64,000 nucleotides of DNA from Cyanophora paradoxa (GCA_004431415.1 QPMI01000250.1:7501-71500), one strand, 5' to 3'. Positions 43,938 to 56,158 are shown, counted from the first letter of the stretch. Notes: generated by a model from the letters alone, not told the origin. Numbers and translations: made by a program.

Positions 43938-46900
43938 AGAAGAAGAAGAGTATGTATAAGACACGCCCAAGCCGGTTGTGCAGTTTTGACGAAAGGCGAA
44001 GGACCCGAAGGCCCGAAGCACAATCGACAGTGAACCAACCAGACAAGGGTAGTGGCGGCGCAAACGCCTTACGGTCTACCATGTATGCCCCGGCGGTCCG
44101 GCGCTCATACACGCAGACACGGAAAGCAACCACAGACATCCCAATGCGGGCCTCTTCCTAATGCCGGCCTGGGGGAGTCCTGGTCACGACCTCACGTGTG
44201 AAACCTTCAGCCATCAGTCATGTCATCAGCCTCTTCGTCAGAGATAAGCACCATTGGGGAACCTGGGTCATCAGCGAGATCCATAGGGGCAGCGGATGGG
44301 AGAGTTGGAGGAGGTGAAGGCCGCAAGCGTTTGAAAGAAACCTGAGGTGGGACACCAGGAATGTTATCACCATGATCCAGAGCACCAGGGTCTGGAGAAG
44401 ACATTCGACGACGCTTAGGCGGGACAATAGAAGGAGAAAGAGGATCAGTATCCATGGGCGTCATAGGCGCAGAAGAAGGCAGAGGGGCAGAAGAGGGAGG
44501 AGCTAGGGAAGCAATGACAGCATGACTCGCGAAGTCGGGCTCAACATCAACAGCGTCGATTCGGATAGGAGAGATCGGCAGCAGATCAGGGGCAAGCTCA
44601 GTGTCATCCACATAGATGATAACTTGAGGAGAGGGCGGAGGTGAACCTGTATCATCTATAGCAGCATCAAGACCAAACGCTGAAGCACCAACACGACGGC
44701 GTTGAAGAGGCGGCTCATCCTCCGAGTCAATATCGGGCGGCGGGTGAGGTGGCAGCGGGTGAGGGGGTGAGTGAACCACAGGACCAGGGTCAGGGGCAGG
44801 GTCGGGTCCACCAGGGGGTCGTCATCATCTGATGAGGTACTACTGGAGGAATCATCAGGATCACCAGGGCCAAGGTCGGAAAGGTCAGAGGAGTCTGAGC
44901 CGTTGTCAGGAGGGACATATAGCCTTCAAGATCCTCCTTTTCAAGACGCTGCAGCAGGACAGGCCGCACACTGGCATAAGGAAACTGAGCCACAAGGGGG
45001 CTAGGGGCTAGATCGGGGCTAGGGGCAGGCTGAGCAATATGTTCACAGTGCTCATAAGAGGCTAGGGAATGGTCATAAGCACGCGCAGCGTCTAAAAGAT
45101 TAGCGTAGAATGAAGAATGAGAGGGGTCAGCAGTAGAGATGAAACGGAAATACCCACGGACATAGGTGACTTTAAATCGAGGTAAACGACGAGGAAGCAT
45201 GTCCATAAAATCGTCCAGTTCGCGGAACAAGGCAGCCATCAGAGTAGCGGCCTTCAAGCCCGTCTTGGAGGAAGGTGTAAGGGGCAGCTGTGTGTTAGGG
45301 TCCATTGCAAACGTAGCCGCAGCTTCAGTGCGACCTGCTCGATAGGCCAGACAATACGAGCGGAAAATGACGTGCAATCCAAGAATCCGAACAACCTGCC
45401 ACTCCCAGTTCTGCAAGAACATCCAGCTGTCAGCAAAACGGACCGAGCCAGTAAGCAACCAGGCAACAAAGCGAGCGGAAGGAATGGGCATCGGCTGGAG
45501 CTGCAGGGCATGGAAGATGAGCGACCAGAACTGCTGCACAACAGGGCAGAGGACGAAAACGTGCAGTGCATTGCAGCGCCGGTGGCAGACCGGGCATAGC
45601 GAGGAGAGGAGCTCACTGTCAAGCAAATTTGCCGAAGCAGGACGCTGAATATCAGAGCGCGCAGCCATATCAGCGATGCGGGACGATGTGCGAAGAGCGT
45701 TGTAGCGCAGTGCAAAGTAGCCGTCAAGGACGCGCTGCGTGAGAGCGTAGCGGAGGTCGGGAATCACCGTGTTAAACCAGGGAAAGCGATCAGTGCGCGC
45801 ATCGTAGCCCGGCGGCCAGAGGAACTTTGGGGAGAGATCAGCACGCCACTTAGTCTCAGCGGTCGTCGGCGCCATGAAAGCGTGGGAGGAAAGGTACTTG
45901 TACACGTCGTGAACCGTGAAACGCGACGGGGCAGCAGGCAGCTTGTACGCAACCGACTTAGAGAGGCGCAGCTCTTCCTTTGAGCGATCATTGATGTTCT
46001 CGCGGTCAGAGTAGAACGCAAACGTACGGGAAGACGACGGTGGCAGCGGACGGAGTGCAAGGTCGGAAAGCTGTAACGAGTTCATGAGGAACCGGACGAG
46101 TGCAGGCATGGGGGACAACTTGCAAGCATTCTTAACAAGGCTAAGCGCATGTGCAGGCACGGGAATGAAGTCGATCGCACGGGCCGCGGGCCGGATCGCA
46201 AGTACATCGGGAGGGCAACGGGACTGTCAAGCGAAGCACTGCAAGGCACGTCAATCTCATGGAAAGCGAGCTGTGTGTCAGGAAGAAGGCGAACGCGACA
46301 GAGAGCTACTCCCTGAAGTGAGACGCGTTCAGCAGCAAGTTTCGAGAAAGGGCCAATAGCGAGACCTCCAGGTTCGTGTTTCCAGTCTGCAGTGCGACCA
46401 CAGCGCCAAACCTCTTGCGCAAGTCGATTATTGAGCGCATGCAGCTGGTCGCGCAGTTGCTCGGGATAGGAGGGCTCGACATAGAGAGTATGTTCCCCAG
46501 AGAAGTCCCAGATTTGGTAGTTAAAACGGAAGCCGAGACGGAAGAGCAACGTGAAAGTGAAATCACGCTCATAGTACGTGTCTTTCTTATACCAGGGGTG
46601 CATGATTGGCATACGCAGGAAATCCCAGGCGCAGCGGGGCCTCCTGACATCGAAGATAGTCCGCCAGGCTTCGAAGATGGCAAAGAACGGGTCAGCAGGC
46701 GGAGGCCACAATGGCTTCACCAAGCGATCAGTCCTGTTGAGAAAAGGAAGCCAGAGCCCAAAGCCACCGTTTTCCGTGAACGCCTCAATAATTTCTCGAC
46801 CAGGAAGAGATGCCGGGGAAGCAAGCCACGATTCCAAAGAGTTTGCGGCAAAGGCCAGCTGGAAGTGTTCGGGGGAGGGCGCTCCGAGACCGCCGAGAGA

Positions 46901-49900
46901 TACAGGTCGACACGAAGCAGTGGTCATGCCCTGATGAGGTAAGATGAACGCATCGGAATTTGAAGAACGTTTCCAGACAAAGGTCTGTAAATTCTTTGAA
47001 ATAGCCCGGAGGATCTTAGGAGGTGCTGGAACCGCACGGATATAAAAGCTTAAGACCCCTGACAAAAAGCATAGGCGATGCGACCCCGTCCAAGAAGGGA
47101 CGACTGGAAATCGACAGCTGTCTCCATAAAGAAGGTCGCTTTATGCTGAATCATGTTCCAAGACGGATGGTGCTCGCGATCAAGAAGGAGCTGATGAGGG
47201 AAACCGAGCTGCTTATGACAAGCAGGATCAAGCTCAGCGACGCGGAGAACAGGGAATGGCAAGGGATCGGACGGATCGAAATCCAATGGTGAGGCAGCCG
47301 GTTCCCTTAGAACAATAGCAAGAGATTTCTCGATAGAGAGATGTTGACCAGAGAGTGGTTTGAAAGAGGCAAAACGTGCGTGGATAGCTAAGAGAGAGTC
47401 ACGTAGAGAGAGCCCCTGGGCGCGGAGCAGGAATAGCTGATAAATATCGTCAGCAAACTGGACAAGGGGGTGCCAACAGGGCGGGGTATATCAGTGAGTG
47501 AGAGCAAGAGAGAACGTAGAGGGCTGATCGAGAGAATGAAGGAAACTGGGCTCCAGGGACCACCTTGAATGGTGCCCACAAGACGTGAGAACACAGAAGA
47601 GAATAGCCCATTCGCAAATACACGTGCACGGAGGGGAGCTCGAGGGTTGTACAGACAGTGGTGCATTCTTCGGATAAGCCAGGGCCATTGTTGCACATGG
47701 AGAACGAGCGCCATAATAACCCAAAGCAACAGATCGTAGGCAGACTTAAGATCAGAGTCAAACCCGATAACACAGTCATAATTGGCGTAGCGGATGCGTG
47801 TATACGTTGCCAGCACTGCAAAGACATTTTTATGAACGTCCCGACCTTGTACGAAACCGAACTGATCTTCAGGAATGATGAGTTGTAAGATCGGATTGGC
47901 TACTGTGACCATAGTCCGTTCGAACAAGCGCAAGAGTGTGTTAGAAACTCCAATAGGTCGGTATTTCGAAGCATCAGTGGGCAAGCCTGACCGCTTCCAG
48001 ATGAAAGTGTATGTCAAGTCGCGCATAAAGTCAGGGAGGAAGCCTTGAACAGCGATCTTTTGAAAGTAGGCAGCCAGGAAAACAGACCAGGGCTTTGTGT
48101 GCATCTTAAAAATGCCAACGGGAATTCCATCAGGACCTGGTGCCCCATGGGCATACGCTTTACTAATAGAGAACGCTACGTCGTCAGGAGAGATATTAGT
48201 CTGAGTGCGCCAAACAGGCCCTGAGGCGGGACAATCCCCTGAACATGGGGCAAGATATCGTCCACAAATTGTTGAATGAAAGCAGCAGCGGAGGGATTAT
48301 CCGGAGACGCCGGAAGGAGGATATCAACAGTAGGGTCCTCGGGGGGTTCAGGAGGGGGGCAGAGAGCGTCGAGGATAGAGGTCTGAGTCAACAGGAAAGC
48401 AGGGGTAGGAGCGCCCAGTTCTACAAGCTTTCTAGCCAAATAGTTCGCAACCGCGCCAGGCTCAACAGTGATAACAGTGGGACCATCCGAGGTGAAGTGC
48501 AGCGGCGGGGGGACAATGGAGGAGGGCTTGGCGAGCCGCGCCCAGTCACGCTTAGAGCCGCTTTCGAATGTAAGCCGGTGCTGAAGCCTGGCAAGCTGAC
48601 GATTGCTGAGAGAGACCTTCTTCTGAAGTTCGCGCAGGGATTCAAGCCGCTGGGTGCGCTCGCGGTACAGCGCGACAGCATCGGAGCCGGGCGGCAAGCG
48701 GTAGATCTTCATTTCAACGTCGCCCAGCGCTTTGTACGCCGCGCGCTCATGCGTATAGAGCTTGCTTATCACATGTGCTCTGTGCTTACGCGCCATCTTG
48801 CAGAGCCGCTTGGAGAACGAGCGCCATGTGTCATCGAAGACAGCAGCATCCGTAACTACCTCGCCTTCACCACGCGCTTGAATGATAGTGTCCAGAAATT
48901 GGGTCAAGTGCGTTTCCGTGCGCTTGCGCAGAGCAGGGTCGAGGCAGACTGGATCGCCGCGCTGAGAATACTGTCCGGGCAGGTTGCTGACGAAATCATA
49001 CGGGAACGCTTGCACGCGGGACCGGGGCAAATGACGGTGCACACGAGGGCCTGAAAAGGAGAGAACAAGAATGCGGTGGTCCAGCTGAAGATGGAGTGCA
49101 TCGGATGGCGCTAGGAGCGAGTAAGTGGCAAGGCGACGCTGGAACCACTTGGTTGCAAGAGCAAAGTCGAGGCGCGAGTTTACAGCTTTAAGGCTAACAA
49201 TTCGTGAATAAGTTGGGGCAAAAGCTGAGGCAGTTCCGCCGGCAGGAGGCGGTGGAGCATGGTTCGCAAGATCATCAAGCTGGTGGGAAGTCATCGTTGT
49301 GTGAAGGTACGAGCGCTGCAGGGAATTAGGCTTCGGGGTGCGGTGATTCCAGTCTCCGATCAGAAGCATAGGCACAGTAGCGGAGAGATACCCAGCCTGC
49401 ACACAAGATTGCCACCATTCACGGCGGTCCCTGTTATCACTAGCAGGGGCATAGACACAAGCCAAGAGTACGGTCGTAGCAGGGAAGGAACCCGACGCCT
49501 TGTACGCAACAGAGACCGAAATAAAACGTCCATCAGAGTCCTGACGAGCAAGTGTAACCTCGTGCTGTGCAGCAAAGAAGGGCGTGACCATTATGGCAAC
49601 ACCAGTGGAGCGGGATTGAGTAGGAGCAGAGTGGAAGAACGGGCCTCGCCAGGCAGCTGCAATCTTTTCAAGTTTTCCCAAAGGGTGACCAGCGTCATCA
49701 AATTCCCGTAACTTAGTTTCCTGTAAGCAGAGGATGTCTATCTTGTGAGCAACGGCAAACTTCCTGCAACGTTCCACAAAGTTCTGCAGCTTGCTGGGAC
49801 TATTGAGCCCGCCCACATTTAATGATGCAATGTTAACCAAACTTAATCAGGCCATGGCGGTGCACGAAGGCGGTGAATGTGGGGCAGCGGGGCAATCCCA

Positions 49901-49917
49901 GCAATGAAGGGAAATGC
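43938..49917 (-). mobile_element. Non-LTR retrotransposon (LINE), copy 2, frameshifted
   Basis: Same orientation and same 5' and 3' ends as copy 1. It carries several indels relative to copy 1: loss of one base in G or C runs near 44815, 44912, 46210, 47057 and 47467, and an 8-base insertion at about 48215. By contrast the CCCC at 46494-46497 keeps the frame that copy 1 has lost. Substitutions are few on reading the two copies side by side. Confidence 0.9.
44207..49840 (-). pseudogene. LINE polyprotein, copy 2, broken by frameshifts
   Basis: The pieces are: APE and linker (frame open 49840-48176, ending at the 8-base insertion), RT fingers and palm (48104-47388), RT C-terminal part (about 47065-46210), zinc-finger region (46160-44790, LCPVCHRRCNALHVFVLC present) and acidic tail (44779-44207). 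The frame breaks just at the FADD box because of a one-G loss near 47467, so the catalytic motif is not translated in frame. It is not expected to make a functional protein as assembled. Confidence 0.85.
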
Positions 49918-51414
49918 AATGCTCTCCAGATGAAAGCCGAGGACCCGAGAGCTTAGCCCGGCATCAGCTTCGAGAAGGACTGAGTGCGCAGCTAGCACGG
50001 CAGCAGCTCCGAGAAGTACGATCCGAGTAACGGTAACTGGCCGCGTCGACGTCTGCACATGGCGAGAGCTGAGCCGGGCGTACGCATGACATAGAATGTA
50101 CCGAGCTTGTGTGCGACAGGAGCTGGAGGCGGGAGCACAGCTGCCGGATGACGCCGCGCGGACGTCAAAGACGAAGAGCATGTTGGTGGACAGGAGTCTC
50201 GCGAATCCGGCTGCCGCAAGGAGTTCAAGGCAGCGCGCACGGGAATGCGCAGGCAAAGCGACAGGGATAGGTGCCCGAAGGACAGGAATAGGTGCCTCGC
50301 GGCAGATTGCAGGTGCCCAAGGGCAGGAGAGTCTCAGAACGACGCATAAGACAAGGATAAGTGCGCACCACGCTCCGCGCTGCTGCTGCTGTGCTGTTGC
50401 GTGCCTCGCCAGCAAGTTACCTAGACTCTCTCAGAGTCCGACGGTCTGAGAGCCCCACACTCAGTGACTGTTTCCCGGGTCCGACGGTCCTTCGAATTCG
50501 AAGGCTTCCAGCCTTACCTCTCGAGCTCAAATCAAGAAGGAGGGCCCATGAACGAAGTAGGAAGCCCCCTGAAATACGTCGTTCATGAACACTAACTACA
50601 ATCCAGTCTCTTCTTGTAGGCAACCTAAAGAAGAGTATGTATAAGACAGCCTCCGGAGGAAGAAGAAGAAGAGTATAGCCACCGGAGGAGGCTACGTAAA
50701 AAAAAAGCTACCCCGTGCCCGAGGAGGGAGAGAGAGAGAGAAATGCAGTAGACACATCCACGCCAGCAAGACTGGGTATATAACTGCACTTTTTGACATT
50801 TGACCACTTCTGCCCAAAGTCCTACCCAAACTTTGGCCCCGAATGGGACGTGCAAGGCCCGTCAGGAGAGAGAGAGAGCAAGTAAAAGACACGCCCACGC
50901 CAGCAAGACTGGGTATGACAGAACCGCAGAGGCCCCTAAAGGAGCTTGCAAGGCCCGTCAGGGACCCACTAGCGTGGGGAGTGAGTGGAGCCATGTACAG
51001 GACCCTGGGCCACCACCCCCAGGGCGCCAGCAGAATGAAAAGGCAACCCATGTGGACACCCGACGGCGCCACATAGGAAGAGCCTGAATCCCCGTGACAG
51101 CCCGCTCCCTGTCGGGCATTCTCAAGCTCGTGGTATATGTCGGCCCTGAGGGGGGTGGTCAGCGCGCACGCTCGTGGCCTAGACTAGGACTAGGACTAGG
51201 ACTAGGGGACTAGGGTGGACTAGGGGCTCGCGGGGGGAGCTCGAGGGTGGGGGGTGAACCAGCCTAAGCACCAGGTGCATGCCTCGCGATCGGGCTCGCT
51301 GCGCAGGCTGCACATGAAGAAGGGTCGGTTTTGGTTCTGGCCCTCCTTCCTGATTTGAGCTCGAGAGGTAAGGCGGGGGTGGGGGTGGGGGTGGGGGGGG
51401 GGGGCGGGTGGGGG

Positions 51415-51445
<31 letters not shown>

Positions 51446-51560
51446 TGGGGGGCGAACCTGACAGGCTTCACCCGCATTGGAATTCCACAGTCACAGTTGG
51501 GGTTCTTGATCTTGGCAGCGCGGGCGGGGGCGGGAGCGGGGGCAGGGGCGGCGCTGGTTT
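49918..51560. other. Repeat mosaic: (TC)n-tail fragments and poly-G tract
   Basis: No gene is recognised. Minus-strand tails GCGTGGATGTGTCTACTGCA + (TC)n at 50724-50766 and GGGCGTGTCTTTTACTTGCT + (CT)n at about 50867-50903 are each preceded by CCAGTCTTGCTGGCGTGG-like sequence. Fragments of GAAGAGTATGTATAAGACA type lie at about 50630 and 50668. CTAGGA repeats lie at 51180-51215. A nearly pure G tract lies at about 51376-51446, followed by the inverted copy of the GRF-like segment (51440-51560). Confidence 0.5.
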
Positions 51561-51662
51561 GAAGAAGAAGAAGAGTATGTATAAGACACGCGTACGCCCA
51601 AGCTGGTTGTGTGGTTTTGACGAAAGGCGAAGGACCCGAAGGCCCGAAGCACAATCAACAGC
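51561..51662 (-). mobile_element. 5'-truncated LINE fragment
   Basis: About 100 bases matching the 3' untranslated end of the LINE (GAAGAAGAAGAGTATGTATA, then GACACGC..., CGAAAGGCGAAGGACCCGAA). It has an internal GTACGC insertion and a few substitutions. It abuts the GTGTG tract of the right duplicated arm. Confidence 0.8.
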
Positions 51663-52022
51663 TTGATGTTGTGTGGTGTGGTGTGGTGTGATGTGGTGTG
51701 GTGTGGGGTGGTGCCCCCAGTCGACGTCCAGCCCCACTTGAGCAGAATGCACCAATAAGAGACGGAAAGGAAGCCTGAAGATGTGTAAGGAGCAGTGGAG
51801 TTATAGGAGGGTGGTAGTGTGACAAGCCCCACAAAGGCATCCTGCCTCGAGCAGGTGGCCGAGTGGTCTAAGGCGTTGGTTTTAGGCACCAATCTCCCCG
51901 GAGGCGCGGGTTCAAATCCCGTCCTGCTCATTTTCATGTTCTGGGCACTAACCACTGAGCATTTCCTTTTGGCACCTTTTCCCGACCTTTTTGCCCTTTT
52001 CCAGGCAGTTGGGGCCATTTGC
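51663..52022. repeat. Right arm of inverted duplication around tRNA-Leu
   Basis: Reverse complement of 34850-35245: the GTGTG tract, GTGGTGCCCCCAGTCGACGT, AGCCCCACTTGAGCAG, the tRNA gene, then ATGTTCTGGGCACTAACCAC through TTGGGGCCATTTGCA. It lacks the ~40-base tRNA-like insert of the left arm. The match ends close to the start of the next gene. Confidence 0.8.
51849..51929 (+). tRNA. tRNA-Leu (anticodon UAG), second copy
   Basis: Base-for-base identical to the minus-strand gene at 34948-35028: same class II cloverleaf, anticodon UAG in loop TTTAGGC, A and B boxes intact, and a T run (ATTTTC) directly after the 3' end. Confidence 0.95.
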
Positions 52023-52095
52023 ATATCAGGGACTAACGTGTGCAACCCCCCCCCCCGGTATACGTCAATTCAAACTCGGCGGCAAATTTTTGAAC

Positions 52096-55000
52096 ATGGC
52101 GGCACCGGCGGCACCCGCGGCGGGCTCCGTGCCCGCGGGAGAAATCGAACGTGTCGTGATCCACAGGAAGGGCAGCCCGGATGCGCCGCCTGTGCATTTC
52201 AAGCCGGACATGCTCAACGCCCGCCCCGTTGACGTTGTCCTGCGGCTGCTCAAGACGACTGTGTTTCAGAATCTGGACGCCGAGAACATGGAATTCGTGC
52301 TCGAGAAGCGCCACGACGGCACGTCGGAGGAGCTCGAAGACATCAGCCTCCTGTGCTCCACCTCGGGCTGGAAGACGGGCAAGCAGGGCGTCTACTACAC
52401 GGCAATGGGTGCGCGTGCTCACGCTAACCGCCGCCCGCGCTAACCGCTCGGCGCGCAGACGACCAGCCCGAGGTCGCCGCGCCGGCCGAGCCCGCCCAAC
52501 GGGCGGCCACCTTCGGGGTCCGGTTTAGCGGCCGCTCCAGTCAGGGCCTTGCGGACGCGGTCGCGAGCTCGGGGCGCGGTGCGCTCGCAATCGCCGCCAT
52601 GTCGATTCAAATTTTGGCGCCCAACTGACATTCAAATTTTGGCGCCACGCGCACAGGCTCGGGCGGGCCCACGATCGTGCGCCCGCATCCTCGCGTCGCC
52701 ATGCGATCCTCCTCACGCTATACGCGCAGCCGGAGGGGTTCGACCCCTCGGCAAGGTGGCCCCTCGCGCCCAGGTGACGACGAATGCGAAGGCCAAGGCC
52801 GCCGCGGCCGCGGTCACTCAGAAAGAGAAGGTCATGGCTGCGGCGGGTGCCGCGGTGAAGAGCGGAAAGGGAATCGAGGCAGTCAAGCCTACGCCCTTCT
52901 CATTCGCGACCTACGCCCCGGCCGCGGACGCGGCCTGGAAGCCTCTCCACGACATGCTCGCGATCCTCGGGAAGAGTTCCGCACCGAGTGCGTCGCGATC
53001 CTCGGCTCGTTGCTTCCGTGATTGCGCGGGTCTTCCTTTCGAACCTGATCGCGCGTCTTCGTCGCAGTACACATCCTGAGCGAGGAGATTTTCGTGAACT
53101 ACTTCGACCCGAAGGGCTTCGAGATGGCGCGGAACATCACGAACCGCAGCGCGAACCAGCCGGAGTGGGGAACACGCTGACTGTTGCCACGGCTGTCATC
53201 ACCGAGATCGTGGATCCGAGCAACCCCGCGAAGAAGATGCATGTCGTCCCCTGGACAACATCGAGAAGATGTGGGTCATGCAGGTTAGCCGCCTAGCAGC
53301 ATGCATTGCGTCCTCTTCTTCCCCATCCCACCTCTTCCTTTTTTCCTTCTTTCTCTGTGCTCACTGCATGCTTTTTGAACACCCGCAGGACCCTGTCAGC
53401 ATGCAGGACTGGAACCTCTTCGTGAACAAGCACTTGGCCAAACCGACTGGCCAGCACATCATCTTCATGGGCGAACCCACCGCCAAGATTGTCAGGGACG
53501 TGCGTGCATGCCCTTTGATTCCTCTTCTCTGGCCTCTAGAGCACACTGACCGCTTGCTTTCGAGCAGTTCGTAAACAAGAAGGCTGAATTGGCCGCCCGC
53601 CGGAGCCGTGGTGTGGCCGACTTCCAGGAGCCCCGGTACAACGTCGTCTTCAAGCTCGGGACGTCCGGGAAGGATCCAACGACCATCACAATCGAGATCG
53701 AAGGCATGCTTGATCCGCACCCCTACACGCAGCTCGCTGGTCTGTGCTCCTTTCTCCTTTCTTGGCTTGTGCTCCTTTCTGTAAAGGTCCCTCTTCAGTC
53801 TAACCTTAGCACCTGCTCTTCTATCTGCAGATGCATTCTCAGCGTTCATGACGAAGAAGCTGAACGCTGAGGAGCCCCTGGAAGTGTACAAGATGTTCGT
53901 CCCCAACAAGCCGCCGAAGGGCGCGGGCCGGCGGCCCAACAACTTCCAGGACGCCGTGAATGAAATCACCCCTGACAACTTCCCAGTGTCCAGTGCGTTG
54001 TGCTCTCCTGGCACCCGATGCACCGCGCCCTTCTCTGATGCATGTGCCCCGTGCAGAGCTCACCGAGGTGATGGCCTACGAGGCGAACTGCAACTACATC
54101 GGTGTGGTGCTCACATCGATGTACTTCGAGCGGGGGTCGCAGCATGCCATCCTGCGGACGATGACTACGCCCGAAAAGGTTCTCAGACTGCCCTTCCTGC
54201 TTAGTTCCCCTCTGTCCACCGAATCTCACTCTGGTGCTGAGCAGAAATACTCCCTCAACCGCAAGGACCCGGAGCGGCTGGTCAATCCCACGTCGGGCGG
54301 CGCCCTCCTGCAGTCGTATGTCAACGGCATTGCAATGTGCCACGCCGCCATGTTCCACAAGATGTGCCCCACCGACGTCCTCAAGCTGCGGGACGGCATG
54401 ACTCGCCCGCTCTCGGTCTGTGACAGCTCAGGCTCCAACCCAACCCTTGCAGGGACTGCCTGACTCTTGCAGCAGCTCCGCATCGAGGATGCCCATCGGG
54501 AGCTCGTGAACCTGGAGCTGCGGCCGTACGTCGTCCCGGAGGACAAGCTCGAGGACGCGATGAAGGATGCCCGCAACGGTACGCCCGTTTCTGCCCTCGC
54601 CGTCCCCTGTCTCATGCTTCTGGAGCAGGGAAGTCTGCTTTCCTCGTCCATCCTTGCAGTGTTTGCGGCTACAAGCGCATCGGCAACCCGGAGCACGACG
54701 AAATTGTGGAGAAGTTCAGCAGGACCAGCAAGCACGTCTTCGTCTGCGACTGGCTCGGCTACAAGTGCTACCAGGGGCCCTGCTTCGGCGTGTGCCGGCA
54801 GGGGTCCAAGGACTTCTGCCACTGCGAGGAGGAGGACGGGCCCGTGGAGGACGTGGAACACGTGGAGAAAACGCCGGCGCCTCCGAAGCGGGGCCGGCGG
54901 TCCAAGACGGAGAAGGAGGCAGCAGCCCAGGCCCTCCCTGCGGCCCCGCCCTCCCTGACCCAAGCTCGGCTCCTCCTCTTCCGATCCCCTCCCTCTCGAC

Positions 55001-55143
55001 ACCCCGGCCGCCTCGAGCTCCCGTCCGGCGGCGGAGGGTTCGCGCAAGCGTGCCCGCACGATGAACTACGCCGTCCTCGCCAGCGGCGGGCTCGACCTGG
55101 AGGCCGCAAAGGAGAAGGCGCAGCAGGAGAAGGGCAGCAGTAG
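52096..55143 (+). CDS. Large unrecognised protein with Cys-rich C-terminus
   Basis: I do not recognise this family. Exon 1 (ATG 52096) encodes MAAPAAPAAG then VVIHRKGSPDAPPVHFKPDM and VVLRLLKTTVFQNLDAENME, ending YYTAM before a GTGCGC donor. Following exons give PEVAAPAEPA, PLHDMLAILGKEF, EEIFVNYFDPKGFEMARNIT, LFVNKHLAKPTGQHIIFMGE, EPRYNVVFKLGTSGKDPTTI, EVYKMFVPNKPPKGAGRRPN, LTEVMAYEANCNYIGVVLTS, GGALLQSYVNGIAMCHAAMF and LRPYVVPEDKLEDAMKDARN. The last large exon has CGYKRIGNPEHDEIVEKFSR, then 9 Cys in ~45 residues (VCDWLGYKCYQGPCFGVCRQ), suggesting zinc binding. A basic KRGRRSKTEKEAA segment follows, then stop at 55141-55143. About eight introns, all short GT-AG. A paralogous fragment lies at 59941-60040. 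Confidence 0.6.
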
Positions 55144-55554
55144 TTGCTCTGAAGTAGCTGCTAGCTCTGCACAGCAGTAGCTGCAGATAGCCTGTGCTCT
55201 TGGTAGGATTTTATTTTCCTTCATGTCCATTCCGAGCTCTCCCGCTGGGCTCGCAACTCTATATATGTATCCATGTGTTTGCTATCTATAGTAATGTGCT
55301 GTCTATCGCTGTGTATGTATCTATGTCGGCTGTTTATCGCTGTGTATGTATTTGTGTGCAATCTGGATTGATTTCGTATGTGTGCCTGCGCTCTCCTCTC
55401 TGCGTGCCTGGCCATGCATGCATCCCTTCAAGGTTCCCTTCCCAAGTTGACAACAACATCTCGTGTTCAGAGCACGACTCAGCGACACGTTCACAGAGCT
55501 TCACGCGGAACAGGAAGCGCCGCGGGAGGGGAGCGACCCCCGCACGGCTAGCGC
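55144..55554. other. Intergenic region
   Basis: About 410 bases between convergent gene ends. It contains TGTGTATGTAT-type repeats at 55310-55370 and no gene. Confidence 0.5.
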
Positions 55555-56158
55555 CTAGCGCCAGCAGTTGCGGCAGCGAGCGCCCTCCTTGTTGTACTTG
55601 GGGTCCGAGGCCCGGAGCGCCTCCTCCGAGCTGAACTCGGGCCAGAGGATCTTCCCCTTCATCTGCGCGCACCGCCTTTAGCTACTGAGTGCCTCAAAGC
55701 CGGGCACGCGAGCTGTACGCACGCGGAGGGCCGGGCACGTCGGGTTCTGGCCCGAGACCTTGGAGACCTTGTGGATCTTGCCCGTCGACGGACTCCCGGT
55801 GTACTTCTCGTTCGGTGGAGGAGGAGATGCGTTGCGCCGAGCTTGCGCGCGGCGGGCTGCGGGGGCGCAGGGCGCTGACCTAGCTCGGCGCGGATGGCGG
55901 TTCAAAACGAGGACGCGCCACGGGCGACGGCGGCCGCGTACCTTCCTCGACTTCCGTCTTTATCGTGCGCACCTCCACCGTGAGCGCCTCCAGCTGCCGC
56001 TGGAGGTCGGCGATGAGCTCGCGTTCGGAGGGAGCGGCGCCCGCAGCGGACGCCGGCTCGGGGGCTGCTGCAGGCCGCCGGAAAGTGAACTCCTTGCCGC
56101 GAAGCGGCCCGGACTCAAAGACGCCGGCCGCGGCAGGTGCCGGGTTGCGCGAGTCCAT
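55555..56158 (-). CDS. Small unrecognised protein with coiled coil and C-terminal CRNCWR
   Basis: Three-exon model. Exon 1 starts at ATG 56158 with MDSRNPAPAAAGVFESGPLR, FTFRRPAAAPEP and a predicted coiled coil, ERELIADLQRQLEALTVEVR, ending before a GTACGC donor. Exon 2 carries PPPPNEKYTGSPSTGKIHKV and SGQNPTCPALR, ending at a GTGCGT donor. After a GCGCAG acceptor, exon 3 gives MKGKILWPEFSSEEALRASD, PKYNKEGARCRNCWR and stop (55555-55557). About 130 residues. Family and function are not recognised; two C-x2-C-like elements could bind metal. Its start faces the next gene only 43 bases away. Confidence 0.5.

Noticed and set aside
49843-50415. A 190-codon minus-strand frame leading into LINE copy 2, considered as an ORF1.
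   Set aside because: The part upstream of 49917 is absent from copy 1 and the frame differs from that of the endonuclease, so it is probably flanking sequence.
55221-55370. TGTGTATGTATC repeats considered as a small RNA gene.
   Set aside because: No stable stem, no promoter boxes and no match to a known RNA; it looks like low-complexity 3' flank.
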